This document shows, in pieces, positions 52,345-62,843 of a DNA stretch of 64,000 bases. The notes beneath the pieces were generated by a model that did no database searches, was not told the DNA's origin, and saw only the letters and a list, made by a program, of their open reading frames with translations. Numbering within the stretch: the first letter of the stretch is position 1; each line of letters begins with the position of its first letter. Source of the stretch: Burkholderiaceae bacterium. Its GTDB lineage: Bacteria; Pseudomonadota; Gammaproteobacteria; Burkholderiales; Burkholderiaceae. The DNA lies in the NCBI GenBank assembly GCA_947455485.1, contig CANGNV010000003.1, positions 26,233 through 90,232 of the forward strand, read 5' to 3'. The position numbers were made by a program, and so were the translations under genes.

Positions 52345-53055
52345 ATGAATCAAGATCAACTAAAGCAATTAGTAGGTGAAGCGGCGCGGGATGAGGTATT
52401 AAAACTGCCTGCTGGCCAGATTCTGGGTGTTGGAACGGGTTCTACCGCCAACTGCTTTATTGACGCCCTAGCACCCCATAAGGCGCATTTCTTAGGAACA
52501 GTCTCCAGCTCTAACGCTACGACTGAGCGCCTGCTAAAACATGGTTTTAAGGTCTTGGATCCCAATGAGGTGGATCAGTTGCCTGCCTATGTTGACGGCG
52601 CCGATGAAATTGATCCCGCTGGGCACATGATTAAGGGTGGCGGCGGTGCCTTGACCCGTGAGAAGATTATTGCCTCGATGGCAAAGCAATTCATCTGCAT
52701 TTGTGATTCTTCTAAGCAAGTGCCGGTATTGGGTAACTTTGCCTTGCCTGTGGAAATCATTCCCCTGTCCAAAGGAGTTGTGACTCAAGAGCTGGCCAAG
52801 TTAGGCGGTACGGTAGCACTCAGAATGGCCAAAGAGACGCGTACAGATTTAGGGCAGACGCCAAGTCAGCCTTTTGTGACGGATAACGGCGGCTGGATTT
52901 TGGATGTTGCTGGCCTAAAGATTGCCAACCCAATCGCACTTGAAGCGCAAATTAATCAAATCGCTGGCGTGATCACTGTTGGCCTATTTGCTAAAGAGAA
53001 AGCCAATATTTTGCTGGTGAGTAATGCGTCTGGTGTGAGCAGAATCATTTTCTAA
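52345..53055 (+). CDS. rpiA: Ribose-5-phosphate isomerase A
   Basis: LGVGTGSTANCFID, YVDGADEID, KGGGGALTREKI. Confidence 0.97.
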   Translation: MNQDQLKQLVGEAARDEVLKLPAGQILGVGTGSTANCFIDALAPHKAHFLGTVSSSNATTERLLKHGFKVLDPNEVDQLPAYVDGADEIDPAGHMIKGGGGALTREKIIASMAKQFICICDSSKQVPVLGNFALPVEIIPLSKGVVTQELAKLGGTVALRMAKETRTDLGQTPSQPFVTDNGGWILDVAGLKIANPIALEAQINQIAGVITVGLFAKEKANILLVSNASGVSRIIF

Positions 53056-53061
53056 ATTAAA

Positions 53062-53099
53062 AAACCCGACGGGGCAGCAAGCTGATCCATCGGGTTTGT
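53062..53099 (+). terminator. Terminator downstream of rpiA
   Basis: AAACCCGA ... TCGGGTTTgtt stem with T-rich tail. Confidence 0.65.
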
Positions 53100-53277
53100 T
53101 TGCCATGATTCTTCATGGCGCGGGCAAAGAGAAGAGATTTAGTTCCCAATGCCCATAAGCACATAGATATGCTTACGAGTAGTGGCTTTCGCCAATGTAG
53201 TCAATCACGAGATCTGACTGACTACGTTTCAATCCTATGCCTATGGATTTAACTCGTCAAGCGATACTCAAAAATAA

Positions 53278-53550
53278 TTATTCAGCTGGCGGTACATAGC
53301 CCTGGGCCATGTCTGCACCGCCTTCAAAGAAGTATTTTTCAACTTGCTTAAGTAGGTACTGACGAGCACGAGGGTCGGCCATATTTAGGCGATTCTCATT
53401 AATGAGCATGGTTTGTTGCTTTAACCAGTCGGCCCAAGCCTGCTTGGAAACTTGATTCCAAATTTTCTTGCCTAGCTCGCCAGGAAGCGGGGCAAAGTCC
53501 ATGCCTTCGGCTTCTTTATTGAGTTTGATGCATTGAACCATGCGTGCCAT
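53278..53550 (-). CDS. yggX: Oxidative damage protection protein / Fe(2+) trafficking (YggX)
   Basis: [53 protein letters not shown]. Confidence 0.96.
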   Translation of the reverse strand: MARMVQCIKLNKEAEGMDFAPLPGELGKKIWNQVSKQAWADWLKQQTMLINENRLNMADPRARQYLLKQVEKYFFEGGADMAQGYVPPAE

Positions 53551-53612
53551 TTGTAATACCTTTCAAATACGGTGTGCTAAATATAAATAATAAAAAAAGT
53601 AGCTATAAAAGC

Positions 53613-54977
53613 TTATAAATCTTTGGTAAGGACCATGGATTTACGATCCCAGTTATAGATCTGCTTTCTTTCTTCAGGAAGATCATCAACAGAGGCGCGC
53701 TTAAAGCCACGCTTTAAAAACCAATGCTCTGTTCTGGTGGTTAAAACGAAAAGCTTTTTAATACCTTCGCGTTTTGCCCGCATTTCCACGCGCTTGAGTA
53801 GACGTTCTCCATCACCTGAGCCTTGAACATCAGGATCCACTGCGAGACAAGCAAGCTCACCCACGCCATTGGGGAATGGGAATAGGGCAGCGCAGCCGAA
53901 CAGAACGCGATCATGCTCGATAACGGAGAAGCGCTGAATATCACGCTCAATGACGTCTTGACCGCGAGCAGCCAAAATACCCTCTTCTTCAAGCGGGCTA
54001 GTCAACTGCAGAATGCCGCCAACGTCATCTTGATTGGCTTCACGCAAATTCTCAATATCAGATGATGCCAACATCATGCCGATACCATCATGGGTAAAGA
54101 GCTCTTCTAGAAGTGCGCCATCTTGATTGCATGGCAAGAAGTGGACGCGGCTCACGCCAGCACGAATCGCTCTGCCGGAGATATTGAGTAAGCTCTTCAT
54201 GCCTTGATCGAGCTCTGGATGATGGGTTACATACTCTTGAAGTTGCGGCATAGAAAGTTCAGTAATGAAATCACCATCATCATCTTTTAAGCCGGCGTAT
54301 GGACTTAAGAAAATAAGCTTATCTGCTTTAAGTGCGGCAGCCGTAGATGCAGCAACATCTTCAAAGGCCAAGTTAAACGCCTGACCTGTTGGGGAGAATC
54401 CTAAAGGTGAGAGCAGCACAATCTTATTGCTATCAAGTGAAAGTTTGATGGAGGTCGAGTCCACCTTGCGCACCAAGCCAGTATGGATGTAATCGATGCC
54501 CTCAACTACGCCCACAGGCATAGCGGTAATAAAGTTACCTGAGATAACTGACATGCGAGAACCTGCCATTGGCGTATTCGGAAGTCCGCGACTAAATGCC
54601 GCCTCAATATCCAAGCGCAATTCACCAGCAGCTTCTTTCACACACTCCAAAGCCGCAGCGTCGGTGATGCGATAGCTATGCATGGCGCTCTTGCCGAACT
54701 GGCTCTTGATATTGCGGAGCGTAAGCTGCTCTTCAATTTGAGGGCGGATACCATGAACTAAAACAATGCGCATGCCCATGGCATGCAACATGGCAATATC
54801 TTCAATGAGATTCTCAAGGCCGATTTCTTGGGCTAGCTCACCAGCGAAGGCGATTACAAAGGTCTTCTCGCGGAAGCTATGAATATAGGGCGCAACATCA
54901 CGCAGCCATCCTACAAAAGGAAAGTTGGAGCTTGATTCTTCGGCGTTTGAGCCGGGGTTTGGTGCATTTGTTGGCAT
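53613..54977 (-). CDS. argA: Amino-acid N-acetyltransferase (AAK + GNAT)
   Basis: AAK N-domain (VLVHGIRPQIEEQL) plus GNAT (GELACLAVDPDVQGSGDGERLLKRVE). Confidence 0.95.
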   Translation of the reverse strand: MPTNAPNPGSNAEESSSNFPFVGWLRDVAPYIHSFREKTFVIAFAGELAQEIGLENLIEDIAMLHAMGMRIVLVHGIRPQIEEQLTLRNIKSQFGKSAMHSYRITDAAALECVKEAAGELRLDIEAAFSRGLPNTPMAGSRMSVISGNFITAMPVGVVEGIDYIHTGLVRKVDSTSIKLSLDSNKIVLLSPLGFSPTGQAFNLAFEDVAASTAAALKADKLIFLSPYAGLKDDDGDFITELSMPQLQEYVTHHPELDQGMKSLLNISGRAIRAGVSRVHFLPCNQDGALLEELFTHDGIGMMLASSDIENLREANQDDVGGILQLTSPLEEEGILAARGQDVIERDIQRFSVIEHDRVLFGCAALFPFPNGVGELACLAVDPDVQGSGDGERLLKRVEMRAKREGIKKLFVLTTRTEHWFLKRGFKRASVDDLPEERKQIYNWDRKSMVLTKDL

Positions 54978-54994
54978 AGTGAGAAAATTATAGG

Positions 54995-57900
54995 GTGCAA
55001 GAGCCTATAAACCAACAAAAACCCAAAGCTAGCCCTGCGACTGTGCCTGCTTCCAACACCTCGCGAAGGCTAGAAATTCGCTTTCCGGAGGAGTTGCCGG
55101 TATCAGGCCAGCGCCAAATCATTAAAGATGCCTTGAGCTCGCATCAGGTGGTGATCGTCTGTGGCGAGACTGGGTCAGGTAAAACAACCCAATTGCCGAA
55201 GATCTGCTTGGATCTCGGTAGGGGCACAATCAATGGCGGCCGCCTCATTGGGCATACACAGCCTCGCCGTATTGCCGCGACAGCCACAGCGAAGCGTATA
55301 GCCCAGGAGCTGGGCACTCCCATCGGTCAGGACGTTGGTTATCAGGTGCGCTTTGCCGATAAGACTAGTCAGGGTGCCTCTATCAAGTTGATGACTGATG
55401 GCATCCTGCTAGCCGAGACCCAGAGAGATCCTCAGCTTCGTGCCTATGACACCCTCATCATCGATGAGGCTCATGAGCGTAGCCTCAATATTGATTTTCT
55501 ACTAGGCTATCTACGTCAGCTCTTGCCTAAGCGTCCCGATCTCAAACTCATCATCACCTCGGCGACTATCGACGCAAAGCGTTTCTCAGATCATTTCACT
55601 TTGAATGGCAAATCCGCACCCGTCATCGAGGTGAGCGGTCGACTATTCCCGGTAGAGCAACGTTATGAGCCGCTAGAGCCCGACGCTAAGCCAGATGGGA
55701 AAAAAGAGTCCAAAGAGGCTAAAGAAATTCCAGATGCAGTCGTAGAAGTGATTAGCAATGTCTGGCGAGAGGGTGCCTTAGGCGCTGGTGATGTCTTGGT
55801 ATTCTTGCCTGGAGAGCGAGAGATTAGGGATTGTGCAGAAGCTCTACGTAAAGATCATGTCCTTCAGCAACGCTTTCATCCGGAGATACTGAGTCTCTTT
55901 GCCCGACAATCGGTCGCGGAACAAGAGCGTGTATTTAATCCCGGTAATGGTCGACGCATCATTTTGACAACCAACGTTGCCGAGACCTCATTAACAGTTC
56001 CCAATATTCGTTATGTAGTCGATAGTGGTTTAGCGCGCGTCAAACGCTATTCCTATCGCAATAAAGTAGAGCAACTCCAGATCGAGCCGATTTCGCAAGC
56101 TGCAGCCAATCAAAGGGCAGGTCGTTGCGGTCGTGTATCGGATGGTATTTGCATTCGTCTGTATAGCGAACAGGACTATATCAATCGTCCTAAATTTACC
56201 GATCCAGAAATTCTGCGTAGTTCCTTAGCAGCAGTATTACTTCGAATGAGTTCTTTGCGCTTACCCCGCATTCAAGAATTCCCATTCATTGATAAGCCTC
56301 TTGGTCGTGCTATTGCCGATGGTGTGCAACTGCTTGATGAGCTGGGGGCTATTGTTTATGACGAAGATTCTGCAGACGACAACAAAGACAATAACAATAG
56401 CTTCAAGTTAACCCCTACGGGCAAGCAGCTAGCAGAACTTCCTCTCGATCCACGAATTGGTCGCATGCTCTTGGCTGCTAAAGAGCAGAACGCATTACGT
56501 GAAGTCACCATCATTGCCTCAGCCTTAGCTACGCAAGATCCCCGTGATCGACCGATGGATCAAGCTGCTGCTGCGGATCAAGCGCACTTGCAGTTTACAG
56601 ATGAACGCTCTGAATTTTTAAGCTTTGTGAAGCTCTGGGATTGGTATCAAGAAGCGCTGAAACACAAACATAGTAATCGTCAGTTGGAAAACTTATGCCG
56701 TAGTAAATTTTTATCCCCAAGACGTATGCGAGAGTGGCGTGATGTACATGGTCAACTCCATACGATGTTAGGTGAAAAGGGCTGGAAAGAAAATCCCTCA
56801 GCTGCTACTTACGAACAAGTTCACTTGTCTTTGCTAACGGGCTTGTTAGGTTACGTTGCAAAAAAAGAAGAGGATGAAAAATCCCAAGAGCGCGGTAGCA
56901 AGACGGGTGGTTATATTGGCGCGCGCGGTATTCGTCCATTTATTTGGCCGGGCTCAACTATTGGTAAGAAGGCTGGTGCTTGGATTTTGGCAGGTGAACT
57001 TCAAGAAACCAATCGGATGTATGCCCGAACGATTGCCAAGATTGAACCTCAGTGGGTTGAGAAGGTAGCAGCTCACCGTCTGATTAAATCTCTGAGCGAT
57101 CCTTTTTGGGATAGTCGTCAAGGTGAAGTCATGGCATTTGAGCGTGGTACTTTGTATGGTTTGCCCATATATCACGGTCGCAGAGTGCGCTATGAGTCTC
57201 ATAACCCAGAAGAAGCTCGCGAGTTATTTATTGGTCAAGCTCTAGTTCAAGAAGAAATGTTTGGGCGTATGGATACTCCAGCATTAATGAGGGAGACTGA
57301 AGCTGATGCTAGAAAAAAATACCCAGGTAGTTTTGAATTCTTCTGGCATAACCGCCGACTAATTAAAGAGATTGAGGCACTAGAGCATCGCTCCAGGCGC
57401 CCCGATGTCCTGGTAGATGATGATCTCCTATTCGCTTTCTATAACTCACGCATCCCGAAAGATGTCCTCAGTAGAGAGGGTATGAAGGCTTGGCTCAAGA
57501 AGGCGGCCAAGAGCGAGGGTGCTAATGAAGAGAGTGCGGACAGTCTCCTGCGGTTAGCTAAAGCAGATTTAATGCGCCATGAGGCTGCCGGTATTACGGT
57601 AGATCGCTATCCTAAAAAAATGATCGTTGGTGGTAGCGAGCTGAGTTTGACTTATCACTTTGAGCCTGGCAGCCCTAAAGATGGGGTCACTCTGGTTGTT
57701 CCCTTGACGCTGTTGAATCAGGTAGATGGTCGCCGCTGTGAATGGCTGGTGCCGGGCATGTGCGAAGAAAAGATCCACCTCCTACTCAAATCACTTCCTC
57801 AGAAATTACGTCGTCACTGTGTACCGCTACCGGAGTATGCAAAATCGTTCTTAGAGCGCATGCTGGCAGAAAAGCAGTTTGGAGTGGGGGACTTTTTAGA

Positions 57901-59077
57901 TAGCCTGATTACGGATATTCGTAAAGAGCGTGGTTTAGAAATTAAGCGGACTGATTTCAGGCCTGAATCCTTGCCACTGCATTCGTCTATGAATTTCCGT
58001 TTAGTGGATGAACATGGTCGCCAGTTAGAGCTCGAGCGCAATCTATCTCGATTACGGGCTGAGTATGGAGAAACTGCCCGAACCGCGTTTCAGGCAATAG
58101 CCCAACAAGCGGTGCAGGAGGAGCTAGGCGGTGAAGTTCCATCAACCGCCCCAAGCGCCTCCGTCAAAACAACTCAGAGCACTAATAACACCGCAGTAAA
58201 AAATATTGAGCAGGGTGGTTATCGTAGCTGGGACTTTGGTGAACTACCTGAAACCCTAGAGATTCAAAAAGGTAACCGTACCTTATTTGGTTACCCCGCA
58301 TTAGTTGACCGTGCAGAATCATGCGATCTTGAAGTATTTGATGATTTGCTTGAGGCCAGAAAACATCACTGGCAGGGTTTGCGAAGATTATTTGCCTTGT
58401 CGAATAAAGACACGCTCAAGGCATTACAAAAACAACTTCCTGGTATTCGGGAGCTGGGTTTGCTGTTTATTAATGTCGGTTCAGTAGATAGCCTGATAGA
58501 GCAAATTCTCAATCTTGCTCTAGAGCGAGCCTTTATGAATGATCCACTGCCAGTAAATGCCGAGCAATTTGCTGAGCGCTTACAAGCAGGGAAGCCTCGC
58601 TTGGCGCTAATTGCTCAGGAGATTTCAAAGCATGCTCTAGCGGCTTTACAGGCCCATGCAGACCTTCAAAAGAAACTGGCTCAGGCCAAAGCTGCCTCAG
58701 CTGTTGCATATACAGATATTCAAACGCAAGTTCAGGGTCTGATATTTCCCAAGTTTGTATCAGACACTCCTTATGGACAGTTAGTGCATTTCCCACGCTA
58801 TCTCAAGGCGATTGCGATGCGGATCGATAAATTACGAGCCAATCCTAGTCGAGATGCCCAGTGTCAAAAAGACTGGGAGTCTGTGGCTCGTCCATGGCAA
58901 AAGCTGGTTCAAGGGAGCCGTGGATCTGCGAACTATGCCCTGTCTGAAGACCAAGCTTTGACGGATTTTCGCTGGCAACTGGAGGAGTTAAGGGTGGCCC
59001 TTTATGCCCAAGAATTAAAGACCCCAACCCCAATGTCTTTAAAACGGCTTGAAAAGGTCCTAGCCAGCTTGCGTTAG
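54995..59077 (+). CDS. hrpA: ATP-dependent RNA helicase HrpA (GTG start)
   Basis: 1360 aa; GETGSGKTTQLPKICLDLG, DEAHERSLNIDFLLGYLR, QRAGRCGRVSDGICIRLYSE. Confidence 0.96.
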   Translation: MQEPINQQKPKASPATVPASNTSRRLEIRFPEELPVSGQRQIIKDALSSHQVVIVCGETGSGKTTQLPKICLDLGRGTINGGRLIGHTQPRRIAATATAKRIAQELGTPIGQDVGYQVRFADKTSQGASIKLMTDGILLAETQRDPQLRAYDTLIIDEAHERSLNIDFLLGYLRQLLPKRPDLKLIITSATIDAKRFSDHFTLNGKSAPVIEVSGRLFPVEQRYEPLEPDAKPDGKKESKEAKEIPDAVVEVISNVWREGALGAGDVLVFLPGEREIRDCAEALRKDHVLQQRFHPEILSLFARQSVAEQERVFNPGNGRRIILTTNVAETSLTVPNIRYVVDSGLARVKRYSYRNKVEQLQIEPISQAAANQRAGRCGRVSDGICIRLYSEQDYINRPKFTDPEILRSSLAAVLLRMSSLRLPRIQEFPFIDKPLGRAIADGVQLLDELGAIVYDEDSADDNKDNNNSFKLTPTGKQLAELPLDPRIGRMLLAAKEQNALREVTIIASALATQDPRDRPMDQAAAADQAHLQFTDERSEFLSFVKLWDWYQEALKHKHSNRQLENLCRSKFLSPRRMREWRDVHGQLHTMLGEKGWKENPSAATYEQVHLSLLTGLLGYVAKKEEDEKSQERGSKTGGYIGARGIRPFIWPGSTIGKKAGAWILAGELQETNRMYARTIAKIEPQWVEKVAAHRLIKSLSDPFWDSRQGEVMAFERGTLYGLPIYHGRRVRYESHNPEEARELFIGQALVQEEMFGRMDTPALMRETEADARKKYPGSFEFFWHNRRLIKEIEALEHRSRRPDVLVDDDLLFAFYNSRIPKDVLSREGMKAWLKKAAKSEGANEESADSLLRLAKADLMRHEAAGITVDRYPKKMIVGGSELSLTYHFEPGSPKDGVTLVVPLTLLNQVDGRRCEWLVPGMCEEKIHLLLKSLPQKLRRHCVPLPEYAKSFLERMLAEKQFGVGDFLDSLITDIRKERGLEIKRTDFRPESLPLHSSMNFRLVDEHGRQLELERNLSRLRAEYGETARTAFQAIAQQAVQEELGGEVPSTAPSASVKTTQSTNNTAVKNIEQGGYRSWDFGELPETLEIQKGNRTLFGYPALVDRAESCDLEVFDDLLEARKHHWQGLRRLFALSNKDTLKALQKQLPGIRELGLLFINVGSVDSLIEQILNLALERAFMNDPLPVNAEQFAERLQAGKPRLALIAQEISKHALAALQAHADLQKKLAQAKAASAVAYTDIQTQVQGLIFPKFVSDTPYGQLVHFPRYLKAIAMRIDKLRANPSRDAQCQKDWESVARPWQKLVQGSRGSANYALSEDQALTDFRWQLEELRVALYAQELKTPTPMSLKRLEKVLASLR

Positions 59078-59137
59078 ATCAACTAGGTCTTTAGTTGGGG
59101 ATCCTGTCTAGGGCGTCAATTGCTTACAATGTAAGTT

Positions 59138-60166
59138 ATGCATACTTATCTCAGTAAAGCCAAGTTTGGCACTATTTCAGCCTTGACTGTATTTGCCCTG
59201 ATCGGGTTTCAGAATGGCGTCTTTGCACAAATTCCAGCTGCAACTGACTCTAAAGGCGAGCCTAAGTTGGCGGTCGTGTTGAACTCTGGGGAAGCAACGG
59301 TCAGTTTGATCGATATGCCGAGTCGCAAAGTGATTAAGACTGTGCCCGTTGGTAAAGAGCCCCATCACTTGATGATGACTCCAGATCAAAAGACGCTACT
59401 CATTGCAAACGCTGCAGGTAATGATGTTGTCTTAATGAATCCCACTACTGGTGAGTTGACAGGCAAGATTCCTGACATCATTGACCCGTACCAAATTGGC
59501 TATTCGCCGAATCATAAGTGGTTTGTAGCAAACGGCAATCGTTTGGATAGGGTGGATGTCTATCATGCTCAAGGCGCAGATCTGAAGTTGGCCAAGTCTG
59601 TGAAGTTAGGCAAGACACCAAGTCACGTTGCGTTTACTGCAGATAGCAAGATTGCATTTATTACTCTACAAGATTCCAATGAGCTGGCAGCAATTGATTT
59701 GGATAGTCAGACTGTGCTTTGGAAAATGACAACGGGTAAAGTACCCGCTGGCGTCTGGATGACGCCAGGCGATCAATACCTCCTAGTGGGCATCACTGGT
59801 GAAGATAATGTGCAAGTGATTGATTGGAAAAATCGCAAAGAAGTCAAAAGGATCTTTACCGGGAAGGGCGCCCATAACTTCCGTCCCTTGGGCGACAAGA
59901 AACATGTGTTCGTCAGCAATCGTATTGCCTCAACTATCAGCCTTATTAATATGCAGACCTTGGAAAAGGTTGGCGATATCACTGGTCTGCCTGCAGGCCC
60001 GGACGATATGGAAATTACGCCTGATGGAAAAACTATGTGGGTCACATTCCGTTTCTCCAAAAAGGCGGGGGTGATTGATATCCCATCAATGAAACTGGTT
60101 ACTGTGATTCCAGTTGGCAAATCTCCGCATGGTGTTTTCTTTACTCCACGTGCTGGTTGGGAATAA
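59138..60166 (+). CDS. YncE/YVTN beta-propeller repeat protein, exported
   Basis: Repeated YVTN-type motifs (RKVIKTVPVGKEPHHLMMTPDQKTL). Confidence 0.87.
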   Translation: MHTYLSKAKFGTISALTVFALIGFQNGVFAQIPAATDSKGEPKLAVVLNSGEATVSLIDMPSRKVIKTVPVGKEPHHLMMTPDQKTLLIANAAGNDVVLMNPTTGELTGKIPDIIDPYQIGYSPNHKWFVANGNRLDRVDVYHAQGADLKLAKSVKLGKTPSHVAFTADSKIAFITLQDSNELAAIDLDSQTVLWKMTTGKVPAGVWMTPGDQYLLVGITGEDNVQVIDWKNRKEVKRIFTGKGAHNFRPLGDKKHVFVSNRIASTISLINMQTLEKVGDITGLPAGPDDMEITPDGKTMWVTFRFSKKAGVIDIPSMKLVTVIPVGKSPHGVFFTPRAGWE

Positions 60167-60174
60167 TTTAGGTA

Positions 60175-60945
60175 ATGCTTTTCAAAACCTCGTTTACAAG
60201 ACTTGCAGTACTTCTAGCTCTAGCGTTTTTTACATCGCTTGGGATTGCGCAAGAGTCCCATTGTAAAAAAACCATTTACCTTACCTTTGATACCGGCAAT
60301 ATGTCTGTTGCTCAGACAGTTGCGGACATATTGAATCGCCAAAAAATCAAAGCCACTTTTTTTCTGGCAAATGAAAAAACCAGTCGCGGTGATTTTTCTC
60401 TAGATGACTCCTGGAAATCTTTTTGGCAAGATCGTGTTCGCGAAGGTCATCATTTTGGTAGTCATACCTATGATCACCTTTACTTTGTCAAAGATGGTCC
60501 CAGCGGAGAGATCTTCGCAAAGCCACAGTTTGGCCCTAAGGCCGGAGTGATGAGTCTGTATAACGAAGCAAGCTATTGCCGAGAAATCAGGCGGGTAGAT
60601 GAGCGATTTAAAGAGTTAACTGGTAGCAATATTCAGAAAATCTGGCGTGCACCTGGTGGTAAAACTTCCCCTCGTTCAATTAGGATGGGCAGTCAATGCG
60701 GTTACCAGCATATCGGCTGGAGCCGGGCCGGATTTCTGGGTGATGAGCTGAGCTCACAGACCCACCCCAATCAGATGCTTCTGGATAAGGCGAGCAGTCA
60801 GTTGCAAGATGGCGATATCACCATGGCCCATTTAGGTATTTGGTCACGCAAAGACCCTTGGGCGCCAGCTGTCTTAGAGCAACTCGTTGTGAATTTGAAG
60901 GCTCGTGGCTTCTGCTTTGCAACCCTGCCAAAACAGGATAAATAA
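60175..60945 (+). CDS. Polysaccharide deacetylase (NodB-like), exported
   Basis: YLTFDTGNMSVAQTVADILNRQKIKATFFLANE; HHFGSHTYDHL. Confidence 0.9.
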   Translation: MLFKTSFTRLAVLLALAFFTSLGIAQESHCKKTIYLTFDTGNMSVAQTVADILNRQKIKATFFLANEKTSRGDFSLDDSWKSFWQDRVREGHHFGSHTYDHLYFVKDGPSGEIFAKPQFGPKAGVMSLYNEASYCREIRRVDERFKELTGSNIQKIWRAPGGKTSPRSIRMGSQCGYQHIGWSRAGFLGDELSSQTHPNQMLLDKASSQLQDGDITMAHLGIWSRKDPWAPAVLEQLVVNLKARGFCFATLPKQDK

Positions 60946-60960
60946 GTCACAATTGGATAT

Positions 60961-61938
60961 ATGGATTCCAATCCCTTAATAGCCGCCATCTCATCAGCCT
61001 ACGCTAGCATGCAAGAGTTCTTGTTTGCTAATGTAGCGGGACCGATTCTGTATCAATTCGATCTCATGTCGATGGCTGAGGATGTCTTTGATGGTATCGA
61101 TTGGTTTTTATTTGGCTGCATTCAGATCTTGCTAATTGCTGTCATCTTGCGTACGTGGGAAAGATTTTCTCCGGCAGAGATGCAGGAGCGTTTTGCTACA
61201 AGCTCTAAGGCGGATATTTTTTATACCTTGTTTCATCGACTGGGTATTTTTCATGGTTTGATCTTTCTCGCCTTATCGGGATTTTTCTTTCAGATCGACT
61301 CCGTTCTACATGACTTCCGATTTGGTAGGCTCAATGTAGAGTCATGGTGGCCTCCGATAACATCCATCCCCTTAGTCAGTTTTTGCATCTATTTTGTATT
61401 GCTAGACCTGGTCGAGTATCTGTATCACCGTGCTTCACATACTTTCAATTGGTGGTGGCAATTGCATGCCTTGCACCACAGTCAAACCGTCATGACCGCT
61501 TGGTCCGATGATCGGAATCATATTCTCGATAGCATCTTGCATGCGGTCGTGTTTGCTTTCTTTGCATTACTTTTCGGTGTATCTCCGAGCCAGTTTATTT
61601 TGCTGGTGGTATTAAGTCAGTTTATTCAGAGCTGGCAACACGCCAATCTGAAAATTCATCTTGGGGCTTTCAAATATTTATTGGTATCGCCGATGTATCA
61701 CCGGATGCATCATGCGGTTGGTTATGGCCATGAAGCTAAAGGCAAGCCTGGTGTTCTGGGGGGCTGCAATTTTGGTGTCTTGTTTCCGTGGTGGGACATG
61801 ATCTTCAATACTGCGATCTTCCCTAAAGAAGTTCATCCTACTGGAGTCAGGGATTTGACTATTTCACACAATGTGTTGCAGCAGCAGTGGCAAGGTCTAA
61901 TGCATTCAGTACGCGAAATTTTCCCCAAGACTAAGTAA
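60961..61938 (+). CDS. Sterol desaturase / fatty acid hydroxylase superfamily
   Basis: Histidine boxes YLYHRASH, HALHHS, MYHRMHH. Confidence 0.93.
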   Translation: MDSNPLIAAISSAYASMQEFLFANVAGPILYQFDLMSMAEDVFDGIDWFLFGCIQILLIAVILRTWERFSPAEMQERFATSSKADIFYTLFHRLGIFHGLIFLALSGFFFQIDSVLHDFRFGRLNVESWWPPITSIPLVSFCIYFVLLDLVEYLYHRASHTFNWWWQLHALHHSQTVMTAWSDDRNHILDSILHAVVFAFFALLFGVSPSQFILLVVLSQFIQSWQHANLKIHLGAFKYLLVSPMYHRMHHAVGYGHEAKGKPGVLGGCNFGVLFPWWDMIFNTAIFPKEVHPTGVRDLTISHNVLQQQWQGLMHSVREIFPKTK

Positions 61939-61973
61939 ATAAACAGCAGTCCAAGCGTTAGCACTGGAAATCT

Positions 61974-62843
61974 ATGGATAGCATGCAGCAGGTATTTAAG
62001 TCTTTCGGCTTGGCTTTAGTTGGCACGATGCATCCCAAAATGCTCTGGCTCAGTCTGCGCCCATTTTTGATTGTCTCTGTCTTATGGGGTTGCTTGATTT
62101 GGTTAACCTGGACTCCAGCCTTGGAGATGCTTAGCATCTTTCTAACAACATCCATGTTTACTAGCTGGATTCAGGATGGTTTGATTTGGGCTGGGTTTGA
62201 AAATGCACGCGCATGGATTGCGCCACTATTTTTTGTCATGCTGCTCATCCCATTAATCTCGATCAGCTTATTGGTTTTTATCGCTTTCACTACCGTACCA
62301 ACGATTGTCAGGGTAGTTACCAGGCAGCACGCTTATAAAGACCTTGAGCGAAAAAAAGGTGGCGGCTTATTTGGCAGTTTTGTTTACACGATCTGGTCTG
62401 CCTTGATCTGCTTGGCATTGGTGATGTTGACTTTGCCGGTATGGTGGATTCCACCATTGGTGGCGGTCTTGCCGCCATTACTCTGGGGCTGGTTAACCAT
62501 GCGCTTGATGTCTTATGACGTACTGGCTCAGCATGCTACTTCTCAAGAGCGCGATAAGCTCTTACATCAACACCGTTGGCCACTATTGGCCATGGGAATT
62601 GTTTCAGGAATGCTCGGTGCTGTACCCACGTTTTTCTGGGCAACCTCAGCATTAGCTTTAGTGTTGTTTCCCATTGTGAGTTTTGTTGCTCTGTGGATTT
62701 ACTCTCTAATCTTTGTATTTGCTGCGCTGTGGTTCACGCACTATTTACTAGAGGCGCTAAAAGAGATGCGTAGAAACGAGTTGGATCAATCTTTAAATAT
62801 AGAAGCACGTGTAATTGATATGGAGCTACCGTACCATGGTTGA
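61974..62843 (+). CDS. EI24 (CysZ-like) membrane protein
   Basis: Multi-TM; WGWLTMRLMSYDVLAQHATSQERDKLLHQHRWPLLAMGI. Confidence 0.83.
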   Translation: MDSMQQVFKSFGLALVGTMHPKMLWLSLRPFLIVSVLWGCLIWLTWTPALEMLSIFLTTSMFTSWIQDGLIWAGFENARAWIAPLFFVMLLIPLISISLLVFIAFTTVPTIVRVVTRQHAYKDLERKKGGGLFGSFVYTIWSALICLALVMLTLPVWWIPPLVAVLPPLLWGWLTMRLMSYDVLAQHATSQERDKLLHQHRWPLLAMGIVSGMLGAVPTFFWATSALALVLFPIVSFVALWIYSLIFVFAALWFTHYLLEALKEMRRNELDQSLNIEARVIDMELPYHG

